Made by a program: the position numbers and the translations under genes. A model generated the notes under the pieces. It worked only from the letters and a program-made list of their open reading frames with translations, was not told the DNA's origin and made no database searches. A stretch of DNA of 64,000 nt from Paenibacillus gallinarum (GTDB lineage Bacteria > Bacillota > Bacilli > Paenibacillales > Paenibacillaceae): contig NZ_JACSQL010000001.1 of the NCBI RefSeq assembly GCF_014836635.1, positions 372,001-436,000 of the forward strand. The letters run 5' to 3'. Of the stretch, positions 37,151 through 45,476 are shown one piece after another (positions within the stretch are counted from its first letter, which is position 1; every line of letters starts with the position of its first letter).

Positions 37151-38122
37151 TTATGGAAGATAAGAGCGTAAAACTGTCGTATTTCCTTCAAGCTTGTAAC
37201 TTCCAAGGCTAGAAGGCAGTAAATAACATTGACCGGCTTTTAGATCAAGCTTTTCCGTATCATTCCAGATTATTTGGCCGCTGCCTTCACAGACAACGAG
37301 AATGGTAAAACTATCTTGAGTGGTAGATAGGTTCCAAGAACCCGCTACAATCCCTTTTTCGACAACAAAATAAGGACAAGAAGCCAGCGTAAGCCAGTTA
37401 CCAGAAACTGCCTGATTTGTTTTCATCGAAGTAGCCCCTGTATTTTTGAATACGGTTACGTTTAAAGAATCTTCGATATGAAGTTCACGAGGTTTACCGT
37501 CAAGGCCAGGGCGGTTGTAATCAAAAATCCGGTAGGTCGTATCTGAGTTTTGCTGAATTTCGGCAACTAACACACCGGCACATAAAGCATGAACTGTACC
37601 TGCTGGGATAAAGAAGGAGTCTCCGGCTTCTACGGGTACTTCCTGCAGTGTATCCATTACCGTACCGTTTTCGAGTGCGTCACGCAGCTGATCGTGAGTA
37701 ACATTTTCTTTTAAACCATATATAATTTTAGCATCTGGTTTTGCATCAAGCACATACCACATTTCTGTTTTGCCGAGTTCTCCTTTTGGAAGTCCAGCAT
37801 AATCATCGGTAGGATGAACCTGAATGGATAGATCATCATTACAATCAAGCAACTTAATGAGCAGAGGGAATCGGCCTCCTTGTTCGGAAACCCCCTTGTT
37901 GCCAAGCCAATCTCGTCCGTACGTTTCTCTTATTTGGTCAAGACCAAGACCAGCTAATTCCCCATTAAGCACTTTTGTTGTTCCATTTGGATGATCAGCA
38001 ATCATCCAACCTTCCCCAATATGTCCATCAGGTATCGTAAGACCAAATTGTTCTAAAGCGCGACCGCCCCATACTCTTTCCTTAAACTCGGGTTGAAATT
38101 GCAACGGGTAAGGCTTCTGCAT
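37151..38122 (-). CDS. manA: mannose-6-phosphate isomerase, class I
   Basis: Interconverts mannose 6-phosphate and fructose 6-phosphate in the cytoplasm with zinc. 323 residues, the short Firmicute type. Conserved: WGGRALEQFG near the start, FPLLIKLLDCNDDLSIQVHPTD (zinc ligands in QVHP), GKTEMWYVLDA with the Glu ligand, and FFIPAGTVHAL with the last His ligand. An AAGGAGAG site precedes ATG 38122. Flanked by the hydrolase downstream and the tRNA-modification pair upstream. Confidence 0.94.
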   Translation of the reverse strand: MQKPYPLQFQPEFKERVWGGRALEQFGLTIPDGHIGEGWMIADHPNGTTKVLNGELAGLGLDQIRETYGRDWLGNKGVSEQGGRFPLLIKLLDCNDDLSIQVHPTDDYAGLPKGELGKTEMWYVLDAKPDAKIIYGLKENVTHDQLRDALENGTVMDTLQEVPVEAGDSFFIPAGTVHALCAGVLVAEIQQNSDTTYRIFDYNRPGLDGKPRELHIEDSLNVTVFKNTGATSMKTNQAVSGNWLTLASCPYFVVEKGIVAGSWNLSTTQDSFTILVVCEGSGQIIWNDTEKLDLKAGQCYLLPSSLGSYKLEGNTTVLRSYLP

Positions 38123-38179
38123 GATTATTCTCTCCTTATGATATGAATTTAGTCTTTCTTCTACCCATATTAGATTCTG

Positions 38180-38764
38180 TTATTTTTTCTCAATAGCGAT
38201 GAGATAGGGGGAAGTGGCTCTCTGCAACTGTCTGTATGTAACTGCTTGACCAATAGCTATAGGAAGTTTCGCAGCCCACTCACTAACTGCATGTGCTTCT
38301 TCATCGCCACCTTTGTGTCCGGGATATAATACGACAGTCAGGATTCCTTTAGGTCTAAGTAGATCAAGGGATACCTCCAAAGCAGAGATCGTTGTTGCAG
38401 TAAGCGTAATAACAGAAGGATCAGCTTGATCCGCCGGCAGATATCCGAGATTGAACATGACGGCTCCGATATGACCATGGAAATGGGAAGGGATATAATT
38501 TTTCATATCCCCATGACTTTGTGTAAAAAAGGTGACGGGAGCAAGTTTATCTTGATCAGGGGCACTCGCAAATCTATTCTTTGCAAGCTCTATTGCTTGC
38601 TCTTGGATATCAAAGCCAAAGACATGCCCCTTTGATCCAACGGTCCGTGCCAAAAATAAAGTGTCTGCTCCTGTCCCTACCGTAGCATCAATGGCTGTGT
38701 CTCCAGGACGCAGCCTGTCCGCCGTCCAAAGGTGAGCACAGCTAAGAATAGATCGAAAACCCAT
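38180..38764 (-). CDS. class I SAM methyltransferase, MnmM/YtqB-like
   Basis: rRNA_methylase-type Rossmann methyltransferase, 194 residues. SAM site: AIDATVGTGADTLFLARTV near residue 25 and VFGFDIQEQAIELAK. Bacillus subtilis YtqB (MnmM) methylates 5-aminomethyl(-2-thio)uridine at tRNA position 34; this gene has the same size, motifs and the same neighbour ytqA. It starts 3 nt after that gene's stop, with its GGAGGGG site inside the end of ytqA, so translation is coupled. The specific reaction is inferred from orthology. Confidence 0.82.
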   Translation of the reverse strand: MGFRSILSCAHLWTADRLRPGDTAIDATVGTGADTLFLARTVGSKGHVFGFDIQEQAIELAKNRFASAPDQDKLAPVTFFTQSHGDMKNYIPSHFHGHIGAVMFNLGYLPADQADPSVITLTATTISALEVSLDLLRPKGILTVVLYPGHKGGDEEAHAVSEWAAKLPIAIGQAVTYRQLQRATSPYLIAIEKK

Positions 38765-38767
38765 AAA

Positions 38768-39718
38768 TTAATATCCCCTCCAGTATTTCCCTTGCCAAGT
38801 ATTACGAGCTTTTAGCTCGGCGTCAATACCATTTAACACTTCCCACTTTTTAAGGGACCACATTGGACCAATCAAAAGATCCCTTGGAGCATCTCCGGTT
38901 AGGCGGTGAACAACCATGTCCGGCGGCAAAATTTCTAGTGAATCTACAATAAGTTTTATATATTCGTCTTGCTCCAGAAAACGGAGAAGACCTGCTTCGT
39001 ATTGTTTTACCATAGGTGTCTTGCGCATAAGATGAAGAAGATGAATTTTGATTCCTTGCACATCCATGTTCGCTACTGCCCTTGTTGTCTCCAGCATCAT
39101 TTCATGAGTTTCTTGAGGAAGTCCGTGAATAATATGTGTGCATACACGGATGTTGTGTTTCCTTAGCTTTTCAACAGCTTCTACATAGCATTTTGTATCA
39201 TGTGCCCGATTAATTAACTGTGAAGTTGAATCATGAATCGTTTGCAGACCCATTTCGATCCATAGATATGTCCGTTCATTAAGTTGAGCAAGATATTCAA
39301 CCACGTCATCTGGTAGACAGTCAGGACGTGTCGCGATCGATAAACCAACTACTCCCGGCTGTTTTAAAATCACTTCAAAGTATTCTCGCAGTTCTTCAAC
39401 AGGAGCATAAGTGTTCGTGTATGCCTGGAAATATCCAATGTATTTTGCATTCGGCCACTTTTGATGCTGGCGGTCACGAATGGTATTAAACTGCGTTACC
39501 AAGTCATTTCTTCTTGATCCCGCAAAATCGCCAGAGCCTCTCGCGCTGCAGAAAGTGCAGCCGCCTTTTGCGATCGAGCCGTCTCGGTTGGGACAAGTAA
39601 AACCGGCATCGAGCATGACTTTAAATACCTTATTGTCAAACTGCTCCCGCATTTCATAGTTCCATGTGTGGAATCGTTTGTCTCCCCAGAGTAGAGGAGA
39701 GGAAGTTGGTAAATTCAT
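38768..39718 (-). CDS. TIGR01212-type radical SAM protein, YtqA-like
   Basis: Radical SAM enzyme, 316 residues. A Cys-rich cluster-binding region is seen as GFTCPNRDGSIAKGGCTFC (three Cys for the 4Fe-4S, near residues 40-58), followed by GDFAGSRR. Other conserved segments: YFQAYTNTYAPVEELREYFE, GLSIATRPDC and VCTHIIHGLPQETHEMM. YtqA has been proposed (as MnmL) to act in the tRNA wobble-uridine mnm5 pathway with MnmM; the tight pairing here supports that idea. ATG 39718; the interval to 40011 contains a cre-like site and a divergent promoter. Confidence 0.87.
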   Translation of the reverse strand: MNLPTSSPLLWGDKRFHTWNYEMREQFDNKVFKVMLDAGFTCPNRDGSIAKGGCTFCSARGSGDFAGSRRNDLVTQFNTIRDRQHQKWPNAKYIGYFQAYTNTYAPVEELREYFEVILKQPGVVGLSIATRPDCLPDDVVEYLAQLNERTYLWIEMGLQTIHDSTSQLINRAHDTKCYVEAVEKLRKHNIRVCTHIIHGLPQETHEMMLETTRAVANMDVQGIKIHLLHLMRKTPMVKQYEAGLLRFLEQDEYIKLIVDSLEILPPDMVVHRLTGDAPRDLLIGPMWSLKKWEVLNGIDAELKARNTWQGKYWRGY

Positions 39719-39873
39719 ATCAATACTCCTTTTGACTAAGTTCGTTCTGTATATGGAAAAGTAAGGTTGATATTTGAGTTAACGATAACCTTTTCTATTG
39801 TATCAAAAAGCTTTGTAAAAGGGGAATTCCCTCTCTCAAAAGAGAGAAAAAGATCACAGACAAATTTTTAAAA

Positions 39874-39918
39874 AATAAGCGCTTTCCTATTGTAAACCTT
39901 ACACAGTAATGTTATATT
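39874..39918 (+). promoter_or_regulatory. promoter with adjacent cre-like site
   Basis: TTGTAA (39890-39895) and TATATT (39913-39918) with a 17-base spacer make a good sigma-A promoter reading to the 65-residue ORF. Two bases upstream of the -35 lies a palindrome centred on AAGCGCTT (39874-39887), 11 of 14 positions of the cre consensus. An upstream cre is more often an activation than a roadblock arrangement, but the spacing is not the classic one. Confidence 0.6.
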
Positions 39919-40011
39919 ATAACTAGGTCAGACCTTAAAATTATTGCTTACAATTTCGCTAGAATTCATACATTTTGCTCGTCTCGGCCATACTAATAAT
40001 GAGGTGATAAC

Positions 40012-40209
40012 ATGAATTCGATAATAAAAGCAGGACAGAACAAAGTAACGGTTGAGCTTACAGCGGATGAAGCACTAGCACTTACGGGAGTAAGGTTCAA
40101 TAACAACCCACAAGTTGAAACAATTGCCAAGAAAAAAATACGTAGAGCCTTCGAAAAGACATTTGATTTTTCTACCCAAGATAAGGTAGACTATGAACTG
40201 TTAAAGTAG
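40012..40209 (+). CDS. 65-residue hypothetical protein
   Basis: Short cytoplasmic protein with no recognised family. It has a good GAGGTGAT site seven bases upstream, its own promoter and its own terminator, so it is very likely expressed. The sequence is charged (Lys/Arg near IAKKKIRRAFEKTF), with no membrane segment or Cys. A cre-like palindrome next to the promoter suggests response to carbon supply. Function unknown. Confidence 0.7.
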   Translation: MNSIIKAGQNKVTVELTADEALALTGVRFNNNPQVETIAKKKIRRAFEKTFDFSTQDKVDYELLK

Positions 40210-40231
40210 TTGGACCCCAATTCCAATAAAT

Positions 40232-40288
40232 GAAAAAGGAATTATATGCCGTGCCTAATGGGTGCAGTGTGTGATTCCTTTTTCTTTT
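40232..40288 (+). terminator. intrinsic terminator after 65-residue ORF
   Basis: AAAAAGGAAT (40233-40242) pairs with ATTCCTTTTT (40273-40282) with extra pairing in the intervening sequence; T-rich end. Confidence 0.8.
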
Positions 40289-40357
40289 ATCTTTACTTTT
40301 CACTGATATTTAGGCACAATTAATGCCGATGAATTTTTTATATAACGGAGGAGAGTT

Positions 40358-41107
40358 ATGCGTTTAAGGGGCAGAAAAGGGATTCGTGAAAGTTTAGAAG
40401 AGCAAAAGGACCTTGTTATTCTGAATCCTGCTGATTATAAAGGAAAATGGTCGGAATTGTTTGGAAATGATAGACCAATTCACGTTGAATTCGGTATGGG
40501 TAAAGGGCAGTTTATCAGTCAGATGAGTTATCGAAACAAGGAAGTCAATTATATCGGAATCGATATGTATGATGAGCTTGTTCGCCGTGCAAGTGATAAG
40601 GCTAGATCAGCTTGGGAGCCAGAAGGTGTCGAAACTCCGCCAAACCTTAAATTGGCACTCGCAAACATTGAAGATATTCTCGATGTTTTTGAAAAAGGTG
40701 AAGTGGAACGAATTTACTTGAACTTCAGTGATCCGTGGCCTAAATCAAAACATGCAAGAAGAAGACTGACTCATCCGCGTTTTCTTGATAAGTATAAAGA
40801 GGTGCTGAACAGTTTAGGGCAGATTCACTTCAAGACTGACTCAGAGACTCTATTTGAGTTTTCACTTAACTCATTTGCTGATTATGGTCTTCAAATGACT
40901 AATATTTCGCTTAACTTGCACCGTGATGGGATCAATGAAGAGCATGTAATGACAGAATACGAACAGAAATTTATGGGCAAAGGAATGAACATTCACCGTG
41001 TAGAGGTTATTATTGGTGAACAAGCCCTTGCTGAATATAATGCAACGCGTTTGAAGAAGTATCGTTTAACAGAAAGTACAGGCAAACAAGAACAAGAACA
41101 AAATTAA
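40358..41107 (+). CDS. trmB: tRNA (guanine-N7-)-methyltransferase
   Basis: Methylates G46 in the variable loop of tRNA with SAM. 249 residues. HVEFGMGKGQFISQMS near residue 47 is the SAM site, YIGIDMYDELVRRA follows, and NFSDPWPKSKHARRRLTHPRFLDKY near residue 125 is diagnostic of TrmB (DPWPK-KH-RR). FKTDSETLFEFSL is also conserved. GGAGGAGAG seven bases upstream of the start. Monocistronic; a strong bidirectional hairpin follows. Confidence 0.95.
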   Translation: MRLRGRKGIRESLEEQKDLVILNPADYKGKWSELFGNDRPIHVEFGMGKGQFISQMSYRNKEVNYIGIDMYDELVRRASDKARSAWEPEGVETPPNLKLALANIEDILDVFEKGEVERIYLNFSDPWPKSKHARRRLTHPRFLDKYKEVLNSLGQIHFKTDSETLFEFSLNSFADYGLQMTNISLNLHRDGINEEHVMTEYEQKFMGKGMNIHRVEVIIGEQALAEYNATRLKKYRLTESTGKQEQEQN

Positions 41108-41160
41108 AAAAATGGGAATGTTTACTTGCTTGTCCTCATAACATTTGAATAGTGGAAAAT

Positions 41161-41196
41161 AAGAAAGGTGCCTTTTTATAAAGGCACCTTTCTTGT
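41161..41196. terminator. bidirectional terminator overlapping the convergent coding end
   Basis: AAGAAAGGTGCCTTT and its complement form a perfect 14-15 bp stem with a very small loop. On the minus strand the last codons and stop (41176-41178) of the glycosyltransferase lie inside the hairpin. Confidence 0.85.
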
Positions 41197-42309
41197 TTCG
41201 ACCATTTCAATGATGCTTTTCGCACTCTGCATTGGATGAAATTTCTCAATCTCTTTTAAGTGACGCTCTCTTGTTTCGACAATCGATTCATACTCACTAA
41301 GGAGACGATTCATCCATTTTTCGACCACATCTAAAGAGGTGATAGGTTCCCCAAGTCCTTGTTCTGTGAAATACAGACAATTTTCTTCTTCCTGACCAGG
41401 TAAGGGGTTATGAAACAGCATCGGAATACCTTTCGCGAGTCCTTCTGAACAAGTCATTCCGCCAGGTTTCGTCACAAGAACATCAGCTACTTCCATCAGC
41501 TTGTCGATTTCTCTGGTGAATCCCATAATATGAATGTTGGGCTTTTGATAAAGTGGATTCTGCTCCATTTGGGCTCGGGCTTTGTCGTTATTTCCGAGTA
41601 CATAGATCAATTGGACCTTTTGTTGCCACTGAGCAAGGTACTCATTCACAATTTCATCGGTCATAAGTCCCCAGCCACCATCCATGACAAGGACCGTAGG
41701 CATGTCTTTCAGCTCGAACCTGAGGCGGATCTCTTCACGACTTGGATGTTCCCAAAAATTCGGATGGACCGGAATACCGGTCACCTGAATTTTATTTTTT
41801 GGAACACCACGGTCAATAAGCTTGAGCTGGACTTCAGTGGTTGAAACCAGATACCGATCGACTTCAGGGCTAATCCAGGTTCCATGAACATCATAATCCG
41901 TTATAACAGTGCATAACGGAACCTCAACTCCTAGACGTTTAAGACGAGCGATGACAGCACTTGGTATTGGATGAGTACAGACAATAATGTCGGGTTTAAG
42001 CTGTCTTACAATGCTCCTTGTATGGGTATAAAAAAGTCTGTGTAAGGCGAGCGTTGCAAAACGATTAATTGGTTTTTTATACTGTTTTCGATACATAAGT
42101 GCAACAAGCTTGGGTTGTTTTGTAATCGTTCTTTTGTAGGCATTTATAATAAGGGGAGCAACATGCGGGTTGAGAAAACTCCCTAATTCAAGCACTTTCG
42201 TCTGCACATCAGATGAGAGTCTCCTTAAACTGCTCGAGAGTGCGTATGCTGCTTGAGTATGTCCGGCTCCGAAACCTTCAGATAATAACAACACTCTTTT
42301 TTTGGTCAC
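41176..42309 (-). CDS. MGDG synthase/UgtP-family glycolipid glycosyltransferase
   Basis: GT28-type glycosyltransferase of the diacylglycerol glucosyl/galactosyltransferase family, making membrane glycolipids from a UDP-sugar. About 377 residues. Conserved: LLSEGFGAGHTQAAYAL (MGDG-synthase N-domain), THPIPSAVIARLKRLG, TDYDVHGTWISPEVDRYLV, VMDGGWGLMTD and TKPGGMTCSEGLAKGIPMLF (UDP-sugar site). GTG 42309 is preferred as AGGTGAG lies six bases upstream; the frame extends to an ATG at 42348 without a site. Follows a PAP2 gene by a short gap, pointing to a lipid-metabolism pair. Confidence 0.85.
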   Translation of the reverse strand: MTKKRVLLLSEGFGAGHTQAAYALSSSLRRLSSDVQTKVLELGSFLNPHVAPLIINAYKRTITKQPKLVALMYRKQYKKPINRFATLALHRLFYTHTRSIVRQLKPDIIVCTHPIPSAVIARLKRLGVEVPLCTVITDYDVHGTWISPEVDRYLVSTTEVQLKLIDRGVPKNKIQVTGIPVHPNFWEHPSREEIRLRFELKDMPTVLVMDGGWGLMTDEIVNEYLAQWQQKVQLIYVLGNNDKARAQMEQNPLYQKPNIHIMGFTREIDKLMEVADVLVTKPGGMTCSEGLAKGIPMLFHNPLPGQEEENCLYFTEQGLGEPITSLDVVEKWMNRLLSEYESIVETRERHLKEIEKFHPMQSAKSIIEMVETRKVPL

Positions 42310-42364
42310 TCTCAGCTCACCTGTTCCTTGCTCTTTGTTTTCTGTCATTCAAAGATACTAAACA

Positions 42365-42892
42365 TCATGGCCAAAATGCAACCGTTCCGAGTGCAACTGA
42401 AGTCCCGATTACTGCTCCGGCAAGTACATCAGAAGGATAATGTAATCCAAGATAGATTCTTGAGAAACCGACAATGCTTGCTAAAGGCAGTAGAACGATG
42501 GTTACACTGGGTACGATCATCATAAAAGGAACCGTGACAGAAAAAATCGCGGTAGTATGACCGGATGGAAAAGAATGATCAGATAGGGGATTACGAAACG
42601 TATTTGTACCAGGCAGCGCCAGATAAGGTCTGATCCTAGGATACAGCTTCTTCGCTGCGGCAACAGGAATATGACTAATCGCTAAGGATACACAAGCCAT
42701 ATAACCAGCTTGTCTCCATGGCTCGGGTGCGAGTGTAGCAATGAGAAGAGAAGCTGCGATCGTAAATGTTGCCCCACCCAAATGAGTTAAGTAGTAAAGC
42801 CAAAAATTTAGAAAACGGTTATGAAGACGTCCGTTAATCCACATAAAAATTTTTTGTTCGAATGCTTGTAGTCTTACGAAAAAACGGCTCAT
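42365..42892 (-). CDS. PAP2-family membrane phosphatase
   Basis: Integral membrane lipid phosphatase of 175 residues with about five hydrophobic segments. All three family motifs are present: KLYPRIRP, PSGHTTAI and SRIYLGLHYPSD. Candidate activities are phosphatidylglycerophosphate, phosphatidate or undecaprenyl-diphosphate phosphatase; location beside a diacylglycerol glycosyltransferase fits making diacylglycerol, but this is inference. Start at 42892 is set by GGGGGAT a few bases upstream; the frame reaching to 42925 is ignored. Confidence 0.87.
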   Translation of the reverse strand: MSRFFVRLQAFEQKIFMWINGRLHNRFLNFWLYYLTHLGGATFTIAASLLIATLAPEPWRQAGYMACVSLAISHIPVAAAKKLYPRIRPYLALPGTNTFRNPLSDHSFPSGHTTAIFSVTVPFMMIVPSVTIVLLPLASIVGFSRIYLGLHYPSDVLAGAVIGTSVALGTVAFWP

Positions 42893-43449
42893 ATAACCAT
42901 CCCCCTGCATCAATTGCGTCCACAATGAGTATTAATCCTAGTTTATCATATTTTTAAATGATATCCCTTTCAATAATAACCCATTTACACCCTGTAAAAA
43001 AACAGTGCTTTTGACTTTACTCACGAAAAAAATATAAAATGATTCAAGCCACCAATTCTGGTTTAAAAAGTTTAGAGCTTTATTTAAACTTTTTTACTGC
43101 TTTTTGCGTTTAATATTTAGATCTTATTCCTGCATTTAGAAATAAATAAAAATGGAGGAGGGGAAGATCAAATAAAAAACGCGTAATCGGATGAAAATAA
43201 GACTTAACTGCTATGAATGAAGGCTTGAAGTAGTTCTTCTAGTGAAATCAGCCCAAAAGAACGCTTTATTGCCGAGATGCTGTCATTTGAGGATTTTGAC
43301 AAAACTTCAGAAAGCATACAAAATCGAGTAGGCAGTTAAGAATAGTGGTGAAGATATAGAAACGAAACAAAGAACGGGTCATGTACTACAAAAAAAGATG
43401 TGCGTAAAAAAAGAGAAGCTCATATTAAAGAGGGGGTAGCAGAGAACAA
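42893..43449 (+). other. 557-bp intergenic region with long leader before GT2 gene
   Basis: A promoter lies at 43011-43040, leaving about 400 nt of leader. Within it are an AT-rich stem of 10 bp (43065-43074 with 43085-43094) that is followed by six T and could be a weak attenuator, a small stem GTTCTT/AAGAAC (about 43233-43261), and several very short ORFs, one with a strong GGAGGAGG nearby (43152). No known riboswitch class was recognised. Confidence 0.5.
43011..43040 (+). promoter_or_regulatory. sigma-A promoter upstream of GT2 glycosyltransferase
   Basis: TTGACT (43011-43016), 18-base spacer, TAAAAT (43035-43040). Confidence 0.65.
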
Positions 43450-44688
43450 ATGTTTAATGCGATATTTGTGACGTTCCAAGTGATCTTGGCGTTTCTTGCT
43501 GTGTATCAGTTTAGTTTTTCTCTGTTCGGTCTGATTAAAAAGAAGAAGAAACAACAGTTTCCGCCGAACAAGTCATTTGCTGTATTGGTTGCTGCTCACA
43601 ATGAGGCAGAAGTTATTGGAGCCTTACTTGAGAATATGAAAAAGTTGGATTATCCAAAAGAGTTGTACGATGTGTTTGTGATCTGTGATAACTGTACAGA
43701 TAATACAGCTGAAATTGTTAGAGCACATGGAATGAACGCCTGTGTCAGAGTGAATCCAGATCAACGCGGTAAAGGTTATGCGATTGAATGGATGCTCAAA
43801 GAACTTTGGAGCATGCCAAGACAGTATGACGCGATCGTCATGTTTGATGCAGATAATCTGGCAGCTACGAATTTCCTTCAAGAAATGAATGATGATTTGA
43901 ATCGCGGAGCTCGCGTTATTCAAGGATATATTGATACAAAGAATCCGGAAGACTCCTGGATTACAGCTGCTTACGGTATTTCTTACTGGTATATTAACCG
44001 TTTGTGGCAGTTGTCTCGTCATAACCTGAATATGGCTAACTTTTTAGGTGGTACGGGAATGTGTTTTGAAAGTAAACTTCTTAAAGATATGGGCTGGGGA
44101 GCTACATCCCTGGTAGAGGATCTTGAGTTCACGATGCGTGCTGTTGAACGTGATGTGTATCCTGTGTTCAACTATGACGCTAAGGTGTTTGACGAGAAGC
44201 CACTTACGTTTAAAGCTTCAGCAAGACAACGTCTGCGCTGGATGCAAGGTCACTTTACAGTAGCGAGAAGATATTTCTTCCCATTGATATGGAAAAGTAT
44301 CAAGCAAGGTAGTCTGGTTAAATTTGACCTCGCTGTATACAGTGCGAATGTTTATGTAGTGTTACTGACTTTTCTTATGACGGCGGTCAGCTTGATCGAT
44401 ATTACGTTGTTTAAAGGTCCGAATATTACAAATATTTATGGATACTTGCCAATATGGGTAGGATTTTCTGCTATTTTGGCAAACGTCGTTACATTCTTAG
44501 CGTCTCTTGCACTGGAGAAGGTTAAAATCAAGAAGGTGTATACATCACTTATCTTGTTCCCGATCTATCTGTTATCCTGGTATCCAATTACGCTTTATGC
44601 GTTCTTTACACAGAATAACAAACAATGGAGCCACACGAAGCATACTCGTGTTGTTCGCTTGGAAGAAGTACAAAGCAAACAAGGATAA
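43450..44688 (+). CDS. GT2-family membrane glycosyltransferase
   Basis: Processive-type family 2 glycosyltransferase at the membrane, 412 residues. One helix near the N-terminus (about 3-28), the cytoplasmic catalytic domain (about 42-290), and three or more helices at the C-terminus. Motifs: VLVAAHNEAEVIGALLENM, DAD at D133/D135 (MFDADN), TSLVEDLEF (ED) and QRLRW at 260-264, the D,D,D,Q-x-x-R-W set of hyaluronan, chitin and cellulose synthase relatives. Product unknown, likely a surface polysaccharide. The GAGGGGG site is unusually far (about 13 nt) from ATG 43450. Confidence 0.87.
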   Translation: MFNAIFVTFQVILAFLAVYQFSFSLFGLIKKKKKQQFPPNKSFAVLVAAHNEAEVIGALLENMKKLDYPKELYDVFVICDNCTDNTAEIVRAHGMNACVRVNPDQRGKGYAIEWMLKELWSMPRQYDAIVMFDADNLAATNFLQEMNDDLNRGARVIQGYIDTKNPEDSWITAAYGISYWYINRLWQLSRHNLNMANFLGGTGMCFESKLLKDMGWGATSLVEDLEFTMRAVERDVYPVFNYDAKVFDEKPLTFKASARQRLRWMQGHFTVARRYFFPLIWKSIKQGSLVKFDLAVYSANVYVVLLTFLMTAVSLIDITLFKGPNITNIYGYLPIWVGFSAILANVVTFLASLALEKVKIKKVYTSLILFPIYLLSWYPITLYAFFTQNNKQWSHTKHTRVVRLEEVQSKQG

Positions 44689-44706
44689 AAATAATATATT
44701 TTGTGC

Positions 44707-44735
44707 TTGACGGTTTGTATGAGCTGTGTTATATT
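44707..44735 (+). promoter_or_regulatory. sigma-A promoter of infC-rpmI-rplT operon
   Basis: TTGACG (44707-44712), 17-base spacer, TATATT (44730-44735); a transcript would begin near 44742. Confidence 0.75.
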
Positions 44736-44741
44736 AATCAA

Positions 44742-44899
44742 GTGATTGTTTACGGAATCATAAGAAGAAGGTACGACTTCTCACCTGTTCGGCTGAAGCT
44801 GACGGGTACGATCCCAATGATTTATGAAACTTGATTTTTCATGAAGAATTGTCGATTGTTCAGGGATGTCGGTAGCCTACCGGCATCCCTATTTTTTTT
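44742..44899 (+). ncRNA. ribosomal protein L20 leader
   Basis: Leader of the infC-rpmI-rplT operon. It ends in a strong intrinsic terminator (GGGATG and CGGTA against TACCG and CATCCC, 44862-44890) followed by eight T. Position and form match the Firmicute L20 leader, where free L20 binds a 23S rRNA-like fold and promotes premature termination. The mimic helices upstream were not modelled base by base, so the family is assigned mainly from context and terminator. Confidence 0.82.
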
Positions 44900-44936
44900 C
44901 GAATGGGTATCGATAACGACATGGAGGTGGACAGTT

Positions 44937-45446
44937 ATTAGTAAAGAACACATGATTAACGATGAAATTCGGTCGAAGGAAGTTCGTTTGGTTGGAGCTG
45001 AAGGGGAGCAAATTGGTATTACACCAATTCGCGAAGCATTGCAGATGGCTGCAGATCTCAACTTAGACTTGGTGAATGTAGCACCGCAGGCTAAACCGCC
45101 AGTATGTCGCATTATGGACTACGGTAAGTTCCGCTATGAGCAACAAAAGAAAGAAAAAGAAGCACGCAAGAATCAAAAGATTGTGGACATTAAGGAAGTT
45201 TGGTTCCGCTCTAACATTGAGGAACACGACTACCAAACAAAACTTCGCAATGTAGTTAAGTTCTTGAAGGATGGCGACAAAGTGAAGTGCTCCGTCCGCT
45301 TCCGCGGACGTGAGATCGCCCATGCGGATATCGGTCAAAAGATTTTGGAGCGCGTTAAAGTAGAAGTTGCTGAGATCAGCAGCATCGAACGTCAACCAAA
45401 ACTTGAAGGTCGAAGCATGATTATGATTTTGGCTCCAAAAGCTTGA
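44937..45446 (+). CDS. infC: translation initiation factor IF-3
   Basis: IF-3 binds the 30S subunit and checks start codon and initiator tRNA pairing. 169 residues: N-domain with INDEIRSKEVRLVGAEGEQIGI, helical linker rich in Lys (about 75-95), and C-domain ending LEGRSMIMILAPK. The most probable start is the rare codon ATT at 44937, nine bases after GGAGG (44923-44927); the first ATG in frame (44952) is 24 bases away from it. infC of Bacillus also starts at ATT, which lets IF-3 limit its own translation. The frame reading further upstream through the leader is ignored. Confidence 0.93.
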   Translation: MSKEHMINDEIRSKEVRLVGAEGEQIGITPIREALQMAADLNLDLVNVAPQAKPPVCRIMDYGKFRYEQQKKEKEARKNQKIVDIKEVWFRSNIEEHDYQTKLRNVVKFLKDGDKVKCSVRFRGREIAHADIGQKILERVKVEVAEISSIERQPKLEGRSMIMILAPKA

Positions 45447-45476
45447 GCCAGTTAAACTTGGAGGAGGAAATACAAA

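Noticed and set aside
43222..43339. about 38-codon open stretch (ends SFEDFDKTSESIQNRVGS) in the GT2 leader, possibly a gene remnant
   Set aside because: It is preceded by a stop, lacks a start with a ribosome binding site and resembles no family I know; chance in A-rich sequence is likely.
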